A program made the position numbers and the translations under genes. The notes beneath the pieces are model-generated. The model had not been told where the DNA came from. It saw only the letters and a program-made list of their open reading frames with translations, and searched no databases. Shown piece after piece: positions 25,509 to 33,627 of a stretch of 52,162 nt of DNA. The stretch is taken from positions 1-52,162 of the forward strand of contig DASRNI010000010.1 of NCBI GenBank assembly GCA_035647455.1. The letters are read 5' to 3'. Position 1 is the stretch's first letter, and each line of letters begins with the position of its first letter. The DNA comes from UBA1361 sp035647455 (GTDB taxonomy: Bacteria > Bacillota_I > Bacilli_A > RFN20 > CAG-826).

Positions 25509-27338
25509 ATGAGTATTATTACAGGAACAACCCCATTTAATCGGCAAAAACGCGGAACCGGTCACATTATGCGTGAACTTTTAATTGGTTTAGGCGTTAT
25601 TTTTGTCGCGGCGGTTGTGTTTAACTTTACGCTTGGCGTAAGTTACGGTGTTAAAGCAATCTTAATGATGGTTGTCTCAATTGTGACAACGTGGATTAGT
25701 GATATTATTGCGGCTTCCTTGCGTTACAATAAGAAAAAACACGGACAATTCACCGATTATCTCGTTGATTTTGTGACAACAAACTTTAGCGTTGTTACCG
25801 CAGTTATTTTTACATTAACTTTACCAATCGGGACACCGTACTACGTTGTTATCGTTGGTAGTATTTTTGCCACGCTCGTTGTTAAACATGTTTTTGGCGG
25901 TTTTGGTCATAACATCTTTAACCCGGCTGCGCTTGGTCGCCTGTTTGTGACGTTAACTTTTGGTCCGTCACTCGTTAGTTATTTAAGTGACGCGGATAAA
26001 AGTCTTGGCGGTCTTACCGCCGGCATGACTGTTACTGGTCACTACGCCCAAGATGGTGCGAAGTGGCTGACCGGAAGTCTTACGAGTAACGTTTCGATGC
26101 TTGATTTATATTTAGGTAACTATAGTGCGGCGATTGGTGAAACATTTACGCTTTTAATTATTGTTGTCGGTATCGTGCTTGCGATCCGTAACGTTATTAA
26201 CTGGCGCACACCAACGTTTCTCTTTGGGACAGTCGCCCTTAGCAGTTTAATTATTAGTTTAATCGCTGGCGTTAATGTTGGTGAATATTTATTACTCCAG
26301 TTTGGTCTTGGTGGTCTTGCCTTTGGAGCAATCTTTATGTTCACGGATCCTGTGACCTCCCCAACAAGTAATACGGGTAAAAGTTTAATCGGTGTACTTG
26401 GCGGTCTCTTTATCGTGCTGATTCGTGTCGCCGGAAGTTACCCGGAAGGCGTCGCGTTTAGTATCGCGCTTGTCAACGTCTTTTCACCGATGATTGATAA
26501 GCTGATCGTTGGCCGCACAAATGTTAAAGTATGGAAACCGTACGCGATTAACGGTACAGCACTTTTTGTTTCGCTCGGTGTTCTTGCCGGGGTTAGCGCG
26601 CTTAAAATGCCAGAAGAAGAAGTAATTGAACCGGTTGAATCCGTCTTTTCGTATTCCGGTACTTACACGAGTCCTGCGCCAAGCGGCCATAGTAGTGAAT
26701 TTACGACAAAAGCAACAGTAGGACTTGACCGTTTCTTTAATATTACTGATCTTGAGTTAGAAGAAATTGCGTCACCCGCTACTTATGTTGATGACGAGCG
26801 GAAAGCGGAATTTGTTGATTATTACACAAGTATTAATGTCGCCGAGTTTAAAGCGTTGCCGGTTGTTAACCTTGATGTTAGCGCTGGCGCAACGCAAAAC
26901 CCGATTGAGTCACCGCATATTATGCCGGGACTTATATATACAAGTATTGCAATTCACGGTGCGATTAATGAAGCGCTTAGTGATATTAATGTTTATGTTG
27001 GCCAAGAAACATCGCCTTCGCACGATCCCGCGCAAGGTGGAAAAGATTTAACGATGGAAGTAGTCGTTTATGTTGATGTAAACAGTGATACGATTAAGAC
27101 TGTTGATATTGTTGAAAACGCAACAAGCGGAACGCCAAACTTCCTGAATAAATGGAATGAAGGCTACGAAGAAGTTGTGAGTTATTATGAAGATGTTGAT
27201 GTTGCAACGTTCTTAGCGTATGCAAGTTATGAAGAATTTTATAGCGATGAAATACAAGGCATTTTCGCTGGTGTTACTTATAGTGGTAACCGCTTATTCA
27301 AAGCCACACAAAATGCTTTAGAAGGGTATGGTGCTTAA
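25509..27338 (+). CDS. rnfD: RnfD with C-terminal FMN_bind-like extension
   Basis: 609 residues, about twice the usual length of RnfD. Residues 1-365 are the membrane subunit with nine or ten helices, including GGFGHNIFNPAALGR and FMFTDPVTSP, both typical. I do not find a canonical SGAT flavin-attachment motif in this part; GLTAGMT near residue 165 is the nearest. Residues 370-609 are extracytoplasmic and resemble two FMN_bind domains, ending in DVSAGAT (near 457) and FAGVTYSGNRLFKATQNAL (near 590), the place where such domains carry the covalent-flavin Thr. Fusion of extra flavin modules to RnfD is unusual. Confidence 0.88.
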   Translation: MSIITGTTPFNRQKRGTGHIMRELLIGLGVIFVAAVVFNFTLGVSYGVKAILMMVVSIVTTWISDIIAASLRYNKKKHGQFTDYLVDFVTTNFSVVTAVIFTLTLPIGTPYYVVIVGSIFATLVVKHVFGGFGHNIFNPAALGRLFVTLTFGPSLVSYLSDADKSLGGLTAGMTVTGHYAQDGAKWLTGSLTSNVSMLDLYLGNYSAAIGETFTLLIIVVGIVLAIRNVINWRTPTFLFGTVALSSLIISLIAGVNVGEYLLLQFGLGGLAFGAIFMFTDPVTSPTSNTGKSLIGVLGGLFIVLIRVAGSYPEGVAFSIALVNVFSPMIDKLIVGRTNVKVWKPYAINGTALFVSLGVLAGVSALKMPEEEVIEPVESVFSYSGTYTSPAPSGHSSEFTTKATVGLDRFFNITDLELEEIASPATYVDDERKAEFVDYYTSINVAEFKALPVVNLDVSAGATQNPIESPHIMPGLIYTSIAIHGAINEALSDINVYVGQETSPSHDPAQGGKDLTMEVVVYVDVNSDTIKTVDIVENATSGTPNFLNKWNEGYEEVVSYYEDVDVATFLAYASYEEFYSDEIQGIFAGVTYSGNRLFKATQNALEGYGA

Positions 27339-28341
27339 GATGAAGAAGAAATTACCAAAAATGCTTGTTCTTCCGCTTTTTCTCGGCGCAGTTACGCTTA
27401 GTGCTGCAGGTCTTATTACCGGGGTCCACTTTTTAACGGAAGACCGGATTGCCCGCAACATCTTTGCGAAACAAAACGAAGGCTACTATAAAATATTAGC
27501 GTTAGAAGCCGGGGCAGCGATTGATATCGTTGAACTTGACCTGCATGAAGAACTTGAAGATGCCGGGGTAACAAGTAAAAAAGATTTCCGCCTTAATAAT
27601 GCGAGTATCGGTGTTGTTTATGACGCTGAAATTCGTGGTTACGCGGCCGGACTTAAATTCCAAGTCGGCTTTAAAGAAGGCAATTATGCTGGCTTCAATG
27701 TTGTTGCAAGTAACGAAACACCGACATATGGTGGCGTTTTGCTTGATCAAGTTGATGAACTAATTAAAGGAAAACCTGCGGACACGGATATTTTACTACC
27801 GACAAATGTAACGACGGGGAAAACTGTTACTGCGAGTGCATTAACAAAAGCACTCAAAAAGTGCGCGGCTGATTATTTGCGTGGTGGAGAAGCACCTGAA
27901 CCAGAACTTGATCCGTATTACTTTATTTTAGATATTGACGCTGCAGCGGAAGTTACCATTGTTGATGTAGCAACAACGCTTGACTTAGGCGCGACAAACA
28001 CCGTTAACTTTAAACGCGAGTATTTTGTGGATGAAGTTAGTTACGGCATTATTTATGACGTGACAATTAAAGGTTATAAAGAAGGACTTAATTTCCAAGT
28101 CGGCTTCCATGATCTTAAATATGCGGGCTTTAAAGCACTTAATCATGCAGAAACACCAGGAATTGGTGAAGCTTTATTAGACCAAGTGCATGACTTAATT
28201 AAAGGGTTAGATGCAACGGCTGAAGTGCTTATCCCTGAAGATATAATGCCGGAAGTTACTGTTGGTGTCACGGTGACACGAAATGCAGTTAACGCCGCAC
28301 TCAGTGCATGTGCCGCTGATTACTTAGCAGGGAGGGAGTAA
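27328..28341 (+). CDS. rnfG: RnfG with two tandem FMN_bind domains
   Basis: 337 residues, starting inside the end of rnfD (11-nt overlap). One N-terminal membrane anchor (residues 10-32), then two homologous FMN_bind domains (about 55-190 and 205-337). Each has a GYxxGLxFQVGFxxxxYAGF core, a NETPTYG or HAETPGIG loop, and a terminal CAADYL helix, so the second arose by duplication. The flavin-attachment motif (D/N-x-x-S/T-G-A-T) reads NVTTGKT in the first domain and EVTVGVT in the second, both off-consensus. RnfG normally carries one covalent FMN on the outer face. Here one or both domains may have altered flavin attachment. Confidence 0.9.
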   Translation: MVLKMKKKLPKMLVLPLFLGAVTLSAAGLITGVHFLTEDRIARNIFAKQNEGYYKILALEAGAAIDIVELDLHEELEDAGVTSKKDFRLNNASIGVVYDAEIRGYAAGLKFQVGFKEGNYAGFNVVASNETPTYGGVLLDQVDELIKGKPADTDILLPTNVTTGKTVTASALTKALKKCAADYLRGGEAPEPELDPYYFILDIDAAAEVTIVDVATTLDLGATNTVNFKREYFVDEVSYGIIYDVTIKGYKEGLNFQVGFHDLKYAGFKALNHAETPGIGEALLDQVHDLIKGLDATAEVLIPEDIMPEVTVGVTVTRNAVNAALSACAADYLAGRE

Positions 28342-28343
28342 AA

Positions 28344-29015
28344 ATGAAGAAACGTAAAATATTTACCGCGGGTTTATTTGAAAACAATGCGGCCTTTATG
28401 CTCTTCCTGGGCTTATGTCCAACGCTCGCCGTTACGACAAGCTTAGTAAGTGCGTTTGGAATGGGAATTGCTGTCTTAGTGACGGTAATTATTACGAACG
28501 TCGCAATTTCATTGTTGCGAAAATACATTCCGAATGAAATAAGAATTCCCGTCTTAATTGTCATTATTGCTTCAACGGTAACGATTATTGAATTACTCAT
28601 GCAAGCGTATATGTTTGATTTATCACAAACGCTTGGTGTTTATTTGTCACTGATCGTTGTTAACTGTGTTATTTTAGGACGCGCGGAAGCTTTTGCGATG
28701 AAAAACGGTCCCGTTGATAGTGCACTTGATGCGATTGGCACGGGTTTAGGCTTTTTAGGCGGTTTACTTTTACTCGCCTTTTTCCGTGAACTACTCGGCA
28801 CTGGTGGTTTTACTTTTACAAGTTTAACAACCGGTAACCATTTATATACTTTACAAATTATTCCAAAAGAATACGCCTTTTCACTCTTTGTTGATGCGCC
28901 AGGAGCCTTCATTATGTTTGGTCTCTTAGCCGCGGGAATTAATTATGTGATTAAGCTCCATCAAGCAAATAAAATTAAACGGGCAGCGAAGCTTGCTGCT
29001 GAAGGAGGAAAATAA
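28344..29015 (+). CDS. rnfE: Rnf complex membrane subunit RnfE
   Basis: 223 residues, GGGAGG ribosome site, six membrane helices. Family segments: FENNAAFMLFLGLCPTLAVT near the N-terminus, LGVYLSLIVVNCVILGRAEA in the middle and GTGLGFLGGLLLLAFFREL. RnfA and RnfE are homologous, antiparallel membrane subunits that together bind an intramembrane iron-sulfur cluster, with CP and NC motifs supplying Cys ligands. Both Cys positions (GLCP and NCV) are kept here. Confidence 0.95.
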   Translation: MKKRKIFTAGLFENNAAFMLFLGLCPTLAVTTSLVSAFGMGIAVLVTVIITNVAISLLRKYIPNEIRIPVLIVIIASTVTIIELLMQAYMFDLSQTLGVYLSLIVVNCVILGRAEAFAMKNGPVDSALDAIGTGLGFLGGLLLLAFFRELLGTGGFTFTSLTTGNHLYTLQIIPKEYAFSLFVDAPGAFIMFGLLAAGINYVIKLHQANKIKRAAKLAAEGGK

Positions 29016-29017
29016 AC

Positions 29018-29608
29018 ATGACATATTTATTAATTGGTCTAAGCGCAATTTTAATTAATAACATTATCTTAACGCGCTTTTTAGGGATATGTCCGCTCCT
29101 TGGTGTTAGTAAAAAGAATAGCAGTGCCTTTGGCATGGCGCTTGCCGTTATCTTTGTTGTCTTTATGTCAAGCTTACTAAGTTACGCGTTATATTTTCTC
29201 GTCTTAGTGCCACTGCAAATTGAGTTTTTAAAACTCGTTGGCTTTATTTTAATTATTGCTTCATTCGTCCAGTTTGTTGAAATGTTCTTAAAGCGCTTTG
29301 TCCCGTCTCTTTACAAGAGTCTTGGCATTTATTTACCGCTTATTACAACGAACTGTGTTGTCCTTGCGGTCGCCCTTGACGTTGTTGCAGTAACGGGCGG
29401 AGTTGCTGATTATAACTTCTTAAGTATGGTCATCCATTCGCTCGGCACGGCAATTGGTTACGGCTTTATCTTAATTGTCTTTAGTTACATTCAAGAACGG
29501 CTAGTCGCCAACCGCAATGTACCGGATGCTTTTAAAGGTGCTGGTGTTGCGCTTGTTACGCTTGGCTTACTCGTCATTGCGTTTTATGGCTTTGGAGGGA
29601 TGATTTAA
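29018..29608 (+). CDS. rnfA: Rnf complex membrane subunit RnfA
   Basis: 196 residues, ribosome site GGAGG, six membrane helices. ILTRFLGICPLLGVSKK and GIYLPLITTNCVVLAVAL hold the two Cys of the intramembrane cluster, mirroring RnfE. The stop overlaps the next start as TAATG, so the small Cys-rich protein downstream is translationally coupled and probably made in matching amount. Confidence 0.95.
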   Translation: MTYLLIGLSAILINNIILTRFLGICPLLGVSKKNSSAFGMALAVIFVVFMSSLLSYALYFLVLVPLQIEFLKLVGFILIIASFVQFVEMFLKRFVPSLYKSLGIYLPLITTNCVVLAVALDVVAVTGGVADYNFLSMVIHSLGTAIGYGFILIVFSYIQERLVANRNVPDAFKGAGVALVTLGLLVIAFYGFGGMI

Positions 29609-29787
29609 TGGAAGTACTACGTTATGTGATTGCTTTTCTAATATTTTCCGGACTTGTCGCCCTTTACATTACGACATATTTACTGAACCAACGAACAAAA
29701 AAACCAGAAGGTACGGAAAGTTTAACTTCCGGCTGTGCTGGTTGTCATATTGTTAGTTGTGGCCACCGAACAGAGGAGGAAAATTAA
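29608..29787 (+). CDS. Small Cys-rich single-pass membrane protein
   Basis: 59 residues from an ATG overlapping the rnfA stop, and its own stop overlaps the rnfB start, so it is locked into the operon. Residues 4-26 are one membrane helix. The tail carries SGCAGCHIVSCGH, three Cys (C-x2-C-x4-C) and two His that could bind a metal or FeS cluster. The layout resembles FeoB-associated Cys-rich membrane proteins, but the position inside rnf suggests a redox role. I do not know this gene from standard rnf operons. GGAGG at 29594-29598 serves as ribosome site. Confidence 0.75.
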   Translation: MEVLRYVIAFLIFSGLVALYITTYLLNQRTKKPEGTESLTSGCAGCHIVSCGHRTEEEN

Positions 29788-30128
29788 TGCTTATATCAAA
29801 CTTATCACCATGGTTACACGCGCTCATCGCGCTTGGTGTCTTTCTTGGTGTGGGATTGTTACTCGGACTTTTACTTGCTTTCGCTGATGAGAAGCTTGCC
29901 GTAAAAAAAGACGAGCGAACCGAAAAACTTGCAAGCTTATTACCGGGTTTAAACTGTGGACTATGCGGCTATCCAAGTTGTAATGCGATGTCAGAAGCGA
30001 TTTTAGCTGGTAAAGTTAAAAAAATTTCGCAATGTCGTCCAAGTCGCCCGGCCCAACGCGAAGCAATTCTTGAATATTTAGCCGGAGCACCAGACGCCGA
30101 CGGCAAAACAATTGATATTAAACTTTAA
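29787..30128 (+). CDS. rnfB: Truncated RnfB with only its first FeS domain
   Basis: 113 residues from the ATG at 29787 with GGAGG upstream. A membrane helix (residues 10-33) is followed by LPGLNCGLCGYPSCNA and a later Cys in KISQC, the 4Fe-4S Fes domain of RnfB. Usual RnfB proteins then carry at least two ferredoxin-type clusters and reach 190 residues or more. Here the protein ends about 30 residues later with no further Cys. The stop is clean and no Cys-rich continuation is seen in other frames, so this looks like a natural short form that needs another partner to accept electrons from ferredoxin. Confidence 0.85.
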   Translation: MLISNLSPWLHALIALGVFLGVGLLLGLLLAFADEKLAVKKDERTEKLASLLPGLNCGLCGYPSCNAMSEAILAGKVKKISQCRPSRPAQREAILEYLAGAPDADGKTIDIKL

Positions 30129-30139
30129 TTGTCGGGAAT

Positions 30140-30544
30140 ATGCTCAACAAAAGACGCGTTAAACTGAATAAAACCGTATTTGATACAGTAATATTTACGC
30201 TTGTTGTTATTTTAACAGCGGCGCTTTTTCTCGTCTTTAAAGTTAACTTTAGCAGCAGTAATGATCTTTATGTGTATGTTTATGTCGAAAGTTCACTTGT
30301 TGACCGCCTAAATTTAACGATTAATCAAACGAAGACGTATTATAAAGATGATTATCCAACTTTTATTGCTGATATTGAACTAAAAATTGAAAACAAAAAA
30401 GTGCGGGTAGAAAAAGAAGAGAGCCCGCTTAATCTTTGTTCCTTAAAAGGCTATACTGACTATGTCGGTACACCAGTTATTTGTTTACCTAATTCGTTTT
30501 ACTTTGTGATTATGGGGGCCGATTATGCGACGCTTGAGCGTTAA
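30140..30544 (+). CDS. NusG domain II-like membrane protein
   Basis: 134 residues. An N-terminal membrane helix (about 13-33) precedes an extracytoplasmic beta domain. SPLNLCSLKGYTDYVG followed by VICLPNSFYFVI matches the NusG_II family found beside Gx transporters and ApbE in Firmicutes. The ICLPN strand is the most diagnostic part. Its molecular role is unknown; genome context links it to flavin-dependent extracytoplasmic electron transfer. It overlaps the next gene by 20 nt. Confidence 0.8.
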   Translation: MLNKRRVKLNKTVFDTVIFTLVVILTAALFLVFKVNFSSSNDLYVYVYVESSLVDRLNLTINQTKTYYKDDYPTFIADIELKIENKKVRVEKEESPLNLCSLKGYTDYVGTPVICLPNSFYFVIMGADYATLER

Positions 30545-31052
30545 AAAACTTGTTAATTTAAGTGTCTTTCTTGCTCTTGGGGTAATTTTTAACATTTTAG
30601 AAAATTATATCGTTTTCATTCCGTTTATTCCCGGTGTCAAGCTTGGCCTTGCGAATACAATCGGCTTAATTCTTCTTGCTTTTTACGGACCAGTTGAGTT
30701 TATTGCAATTGGGTTTTTACGTGTGATTATTAGCGGTACATTTAGTGGTTTTGGCACAAGTTTCTTTTTAGCAATGAGCGGCTTTCTTGTTTCAAGTCTT
30801 TTTGTAGTCGCGCTTTATTATACACGGAAGCTTTCACTCTTTGGTCTCTCCTTAATTAGCGCTGTCATGCACGGGATTGCTCAAGTATTTGTGATTGCCT
30901 TAATTTATGAAAATTTACTGATGCTCAATTATATGTTTATTATGATTTTAAGCGGTTTAATTACCGGCATTCTCATCGCCTTTTTAAGTCGTGTTGTGAT
31001 TATACGGCTCAGTCCTTTAGTGATCGGAGAAAAGTACAGTGAACAAGCTTAA
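30525..31052 (+). CDS. Gx transporter family membrane protein
   Basis: 175 residues, five or six helices. GVIFNILENYI-FIPFIPGVKLGLANTIGLI and GFLRVIISGTFSGFG match the Gx transporter family (pfam Hpre_diP_synt_I), an S-component-like fold. It always travels with NusG_II and often ApbE, as here. Family and context suggest that it moves a flavin or related precursor for the Rnf flavin carriers, but this is not established. It overlaps apbE by 14 nt. Confidence 0.85.
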   Translation: MRRLSVKKLVNLSVFLALGVIFNILENYIVFIPFIPGVKLGLANTIGLILLAFYGPVEFIAIGFLRVIISGTFSGFGTSFFLAMSGFLVSSLFVVALYYTRKLSLFGLSLISAVMHGIAQVFVIALIYENLLMLNYMFIMILSGLITGILIAFLSRVVIIRLSPLVIGEKYSEQA

Positions 31053-32406
31053 AGCGTTTCTCCGCAAGTTTAGTCGTGCGGAAATATTAATTGTTACCAC
31101 TGGTTTCCTTATCGCGATTCTTTTAGTTTCCGTTGCGTTTGGTTACGAAAAGAAAAATACACAAGTCGCTAATGTTAAGTTCGTGCAAATTACCGAACGG
31201 ATTAAAGATGTTGATTATCGTGAAGGTAGTGTCCCTATTGACCCGTTCCATACACCGTTTTATGTCGCCTATGACTTCACGCATGAAAATGAAGCAGTGG
31301 CGCGGCCACAAATTGAAAACGTACTTAATGAAGAACTTATTTATCATCATAAACTATTTGATCGTCATCGCAGTTATTACGTTGACCATGACGCGCTTCC
31401 GGAAAACCGTCTGTTAATGCATAACTTAAAATATGTTAATGATCATATTGGTGAAGAAGTTGAGATTGATTACCCGCTTTACTTTCTTTTAAGCGAAGGT
31501 TTAGCGTACACACTTGACACACCAAACGGGGCGTTTAATATGTTTGTTGGCGAACTTTATGACTTTTGGCAAGAACGGATTGATTTTTATGAGCGAGCAC
31601 TCCGAAATTTAAATGTTACGGAACAATCGGTCCTTAAACTCAAAGACCCATCATTCCACGCAGAAAGTGCGCTTGAACTAGAAGAACTCCGTAGTTACAT
31701 CCCAGCGACACCCAATGAAATTAACAGCACACTCAAGTTACGCCAGGAAAACGGGAAGTATTACGCTAAACTAAACAAGTTTAACGGTGGGAATGTTTCG
31801 CTTTCTGTCGGTGCTTTAGGAAAAGGGTATATGACCGACATCTTAAAAGAAAAACTTCGGGAACTAAACTTTGTTAACGGTTATATTTTTGGTGGCGCCT
31901 CTTCACTTACTTTTTTAAGTGATAGTATTTCGGCGAAAATACCAATTCGTTTACCAAGTATTAAACGCACTGAAGAGCGGCCTTATTACCGTGAATCAAG
32001 TTCATACGTTTTTACTAGGCGTGACGAATTTTCAATTTCGACAAGTGGAACATATGAAGGTTACCGCTTTAAAGATGAAAACGGTGACTTTGTCGTTCGT
32101 TCACATATTTTAAATCCGCTGACGGGTTACCCTGCTGAAGAAAGGCACGAAGCAATTAGTGTTGTGAGTAATAAACTAACTGGTTTAAAACTTGACTACT
32201 TAACAACGGTGCTCATTGTGCTAAGTGAAGAAGAAGGAATAAGTTTTCTCAGCGAACATTACGAAGATAAAGATGTAAACGTTATATATTTAGGGAGTGA
32301 ACGCCCGACTTACTACGCTCACTACACAAAGAGTTTTCCCGGCGGAATAAATAGTGATTTTGACCAAATATCGGAATATAGGGAAAAAATTCTCGAATTA
32401 TTATAA
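31039..32406 (+). CDS. apbE: FAD:protein FMN transferase
   Basis: 455 residues from a GTG with GGAG upstream. One N-terminal membrane anchor (15-35), then the ApbE domain: SVGALGKGYMTDILKEKL, FGGASSL, and ISTSGTYEGYRF with HILNPLTGYPAE at the C-terminal end. It transfers FMN from FAD to Thr in SGAT-type motifs of extracytoplasmic proteins such as RnfG and RnfD. The N-terminal 180 residues before the first motif are longer than usual and contain acidic and Tyr-rich segments of unknown role. The Mg-site Asp region reads KLDYLTTVLIV, a variant of the usual ADALATAL. Confidence 0.9.
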   Translation: MNKLKAFLRKFSRAEILIVTTGFLIAILLVSVAFGYEKKNTQVANVKFVQITERIKDVDYREGSVPIDPFHTPFYVAYDFTHENEAVARPQIENVLNEELIYHHKLFDRHRSYYVDHDALPENRLLMHNLKYVNDHIGEEVEIDYPLYFLLSEGLAYTLDTPNGAFNMFVGELYDFWQERIDFYERALRNLNVTEQSVLKLKDPSFHAESALELEELRSYIPATPNEINSTLKLRQENGKYYAKLNKFNGGNVSLSVGALGKGYMTDILKEKLRELNFVNGYIFGGASSLTFLSDSISAKIPIRLPSIKRTEERPYYRESSSYVFTRRDEFSISTSGTYEGYRFKDENGDFVVRSHILNPLTGYPAEERHEAISVVSNKLTGLKLDYLTTVLIVLSEEEGISFLSEHYEDKDVNVIYLGSERPTYYAHYTKSFPGGINSDFDQISEYREKILELL

Positions 32407-32412
32407 TAACAT

Positions 32413-32443
32413 TTGAAATATATAATATAACGTTATATTATAT
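32413..32443 (+). promoter_or_regulatory. 24-bp perfect palindrome in promoter of 32477
   Basis: Bases 32420-32443 form a perfect palindrome with 12-bp arms (left arm ATATAATATAAC). It lies directly after a TTGAAA -35-like hexamer (32413-32418) and overlaps the -10 region. This is the form expected of a dimeric regulator's site. It implies that the following lipoprotein is controlled separately from the rnf genes. Confidence 0.55.
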
Positions 32444-32476
32444 TGCTAGAACATAAAAGAACAAGGAGAAATTTAG

Positions 32477-33475
32477 ATGAAAAAATTGAAAATTATGTTA
32501 GGGCTTGTCCTTGCCGGAGCCTTCCTCCACGGCTGTGGAAGTAGTAGTTTAGAATTCGGCTTTGGCGCTGTTGCAACGTACGGAGTTGCTGAAGATACAC
32601 CTGGAGCGGATGTCGAAACAGAAATTAATTATGTTGCCGCAACCTTTGATAAAAAAGGTGTCATTCAAGATCTTCGTCTTGACACAGTACAAATTAAAGT
32701 TGCCCGCGAAGATGAAGCGCTTGTGCTCGTCGATAATGTCGCTGAAGGTAAAGAAGTTTTAACAAAGTGGGACTTACTCGAAGATTACGGGATGAAAGAC
32801 TTAAGTACATTAATCGGAATTGGTAAAGAATGGTACGAACAAGCTGAAAGCTTTGAAAAGTGGACCGTTGGAAAAACCGTTGCGGAAGTAAAAGCAAAAG
32901 TTCAAGAAGATCACTCTTTAGAAGGTGGCGTTGATGTTGGAGTTTCCATCCACGTTAATGGATTCGTCGATGCGCTTGAAGTAGCAGCAGCGAACAAAGT
33001 TAAAGTACAAGGTAAAGTTGCCGCGCTTGGTGTTGGTGGAGTCAATACAATTTCCGGAACAGAACCAGATGATGGCTACGATTACACAGTTGCGGGAGCC
33101 GCATTTGATAAAGACAAAAAAGTTGTTGCCGCGCGTATCGATACGTTCCAACTTCTCTTCGATAGCGAAAACAAAGAAGAAGCAGTTATGGATGAAACAC
33201 AAGTGCAAATTGCTGACGGTGTTATCCGTGGTAAACAAGAACTTAAAGAAGAGTACGGCATGAAAGGCTTAAGTTCGCAAATCGGAATTGGTAAAGAATG
33301 GTACGAACAAGCTGCCGCACTTGCTGATCATTTAATTGGCAAAACAGTTAATGATGCCCTTGGTGCTGGTGAAACGATTGCAAACGGTGCTGATGTTGGT
33401 GTTTCAATCACAGTTAGTCATTACCGTGACGCCTTACTCCGTGCAGAACATAGTGCATTTAACAAACGTTACTAA
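32477..33475 (+). CDS. Two-repeat extracytoplasmic lipoprotein next to apbE
   Basis: 332 residues, AAGGAG before the ATG, lipobox LHGC (Cys20). The mature part is two homologous repeats of about 150 residues. Both contain a YVAATFDKKG/VAGAAFDKDK strand, a DYGMK/EYGMK turn, and the nearly identical IGIGKEWYEQA with a GKTV helix start after it. I recall this repeat from unnamed Firmicutes lipoproteins but know no function. There is no Ser/Glu linker, unlike other lipoproteins here. No SGAT motif is visible. Its position after ApbE suggests an electron-transfer or flavin-related partner of Rnf, an inference only. Confidence 0.8.
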   Translation: MKKLKIMLGLVLAGAFLHGCGSSSLEFGFGAVATYGVAEDTPGADVETEINYVAATFDKKGVIQDLRLDTVQIKVAREDEALVLVDNVAEGKEVLTKWDLLEDYGMKDLSTLIGIGKEWYEQAESFEKWTVGKTVAEVKAKVQEDHSLEGGVDVGVSIHVNGFVDALEVAAANKVKVQGKVAALGVGGVNTISGTEPDDGYDYTVAGAAFDKDKKVVAARIDTFQLLFDSENKEEAVMDETQVQIADGVIRGKQELKEEYGMKGLSSQIGIGKEWYEQAAALADHLIGKTVNDALGAGETIANGADVGVSITVSHYRDALLRAEHSAFNKRY

Positions 33476-33577
33476 AAATTAGGGATCTATTAAATAGATT
33501 GGGGAAAATTGGGGAATCCAATTAAAACGATACAAAAACTATTAAATAGAGCCAAAATTAGTAAATTGTCAGACGAT

Positions 33578-33605
33578 AAGCTAGGCAAAATTGCCTGGCT
33601 TTTTG
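33578..33605 (+). terminator. Intrinsic terminator after the rnf locus
   Basis: GCTAGGCAA pairs with TTGCCTGGC (one GU) around an AA loop and is followed by TTTTTG. The stem also supplies the TTGCCT that may act as -35 for the next gene. Confidence 0.85.
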
Positions 33606-33611
33606 TTTTAG

Positions 33612-33627
33612 TGGTAAAATATAAGTA
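33612..33627 (+). promoter_or_regulatory. Extended -10 promoter giving a leaderless mRNA
   Basis: TGGTAAAAT at 33612-33620 is identical to the element before the CPBP gene, with the ATG at 33627, again seven bases downstream. A TTGCCT hexamer 18 bp upstream lies in the terminator stem. Confidence 0.65.
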
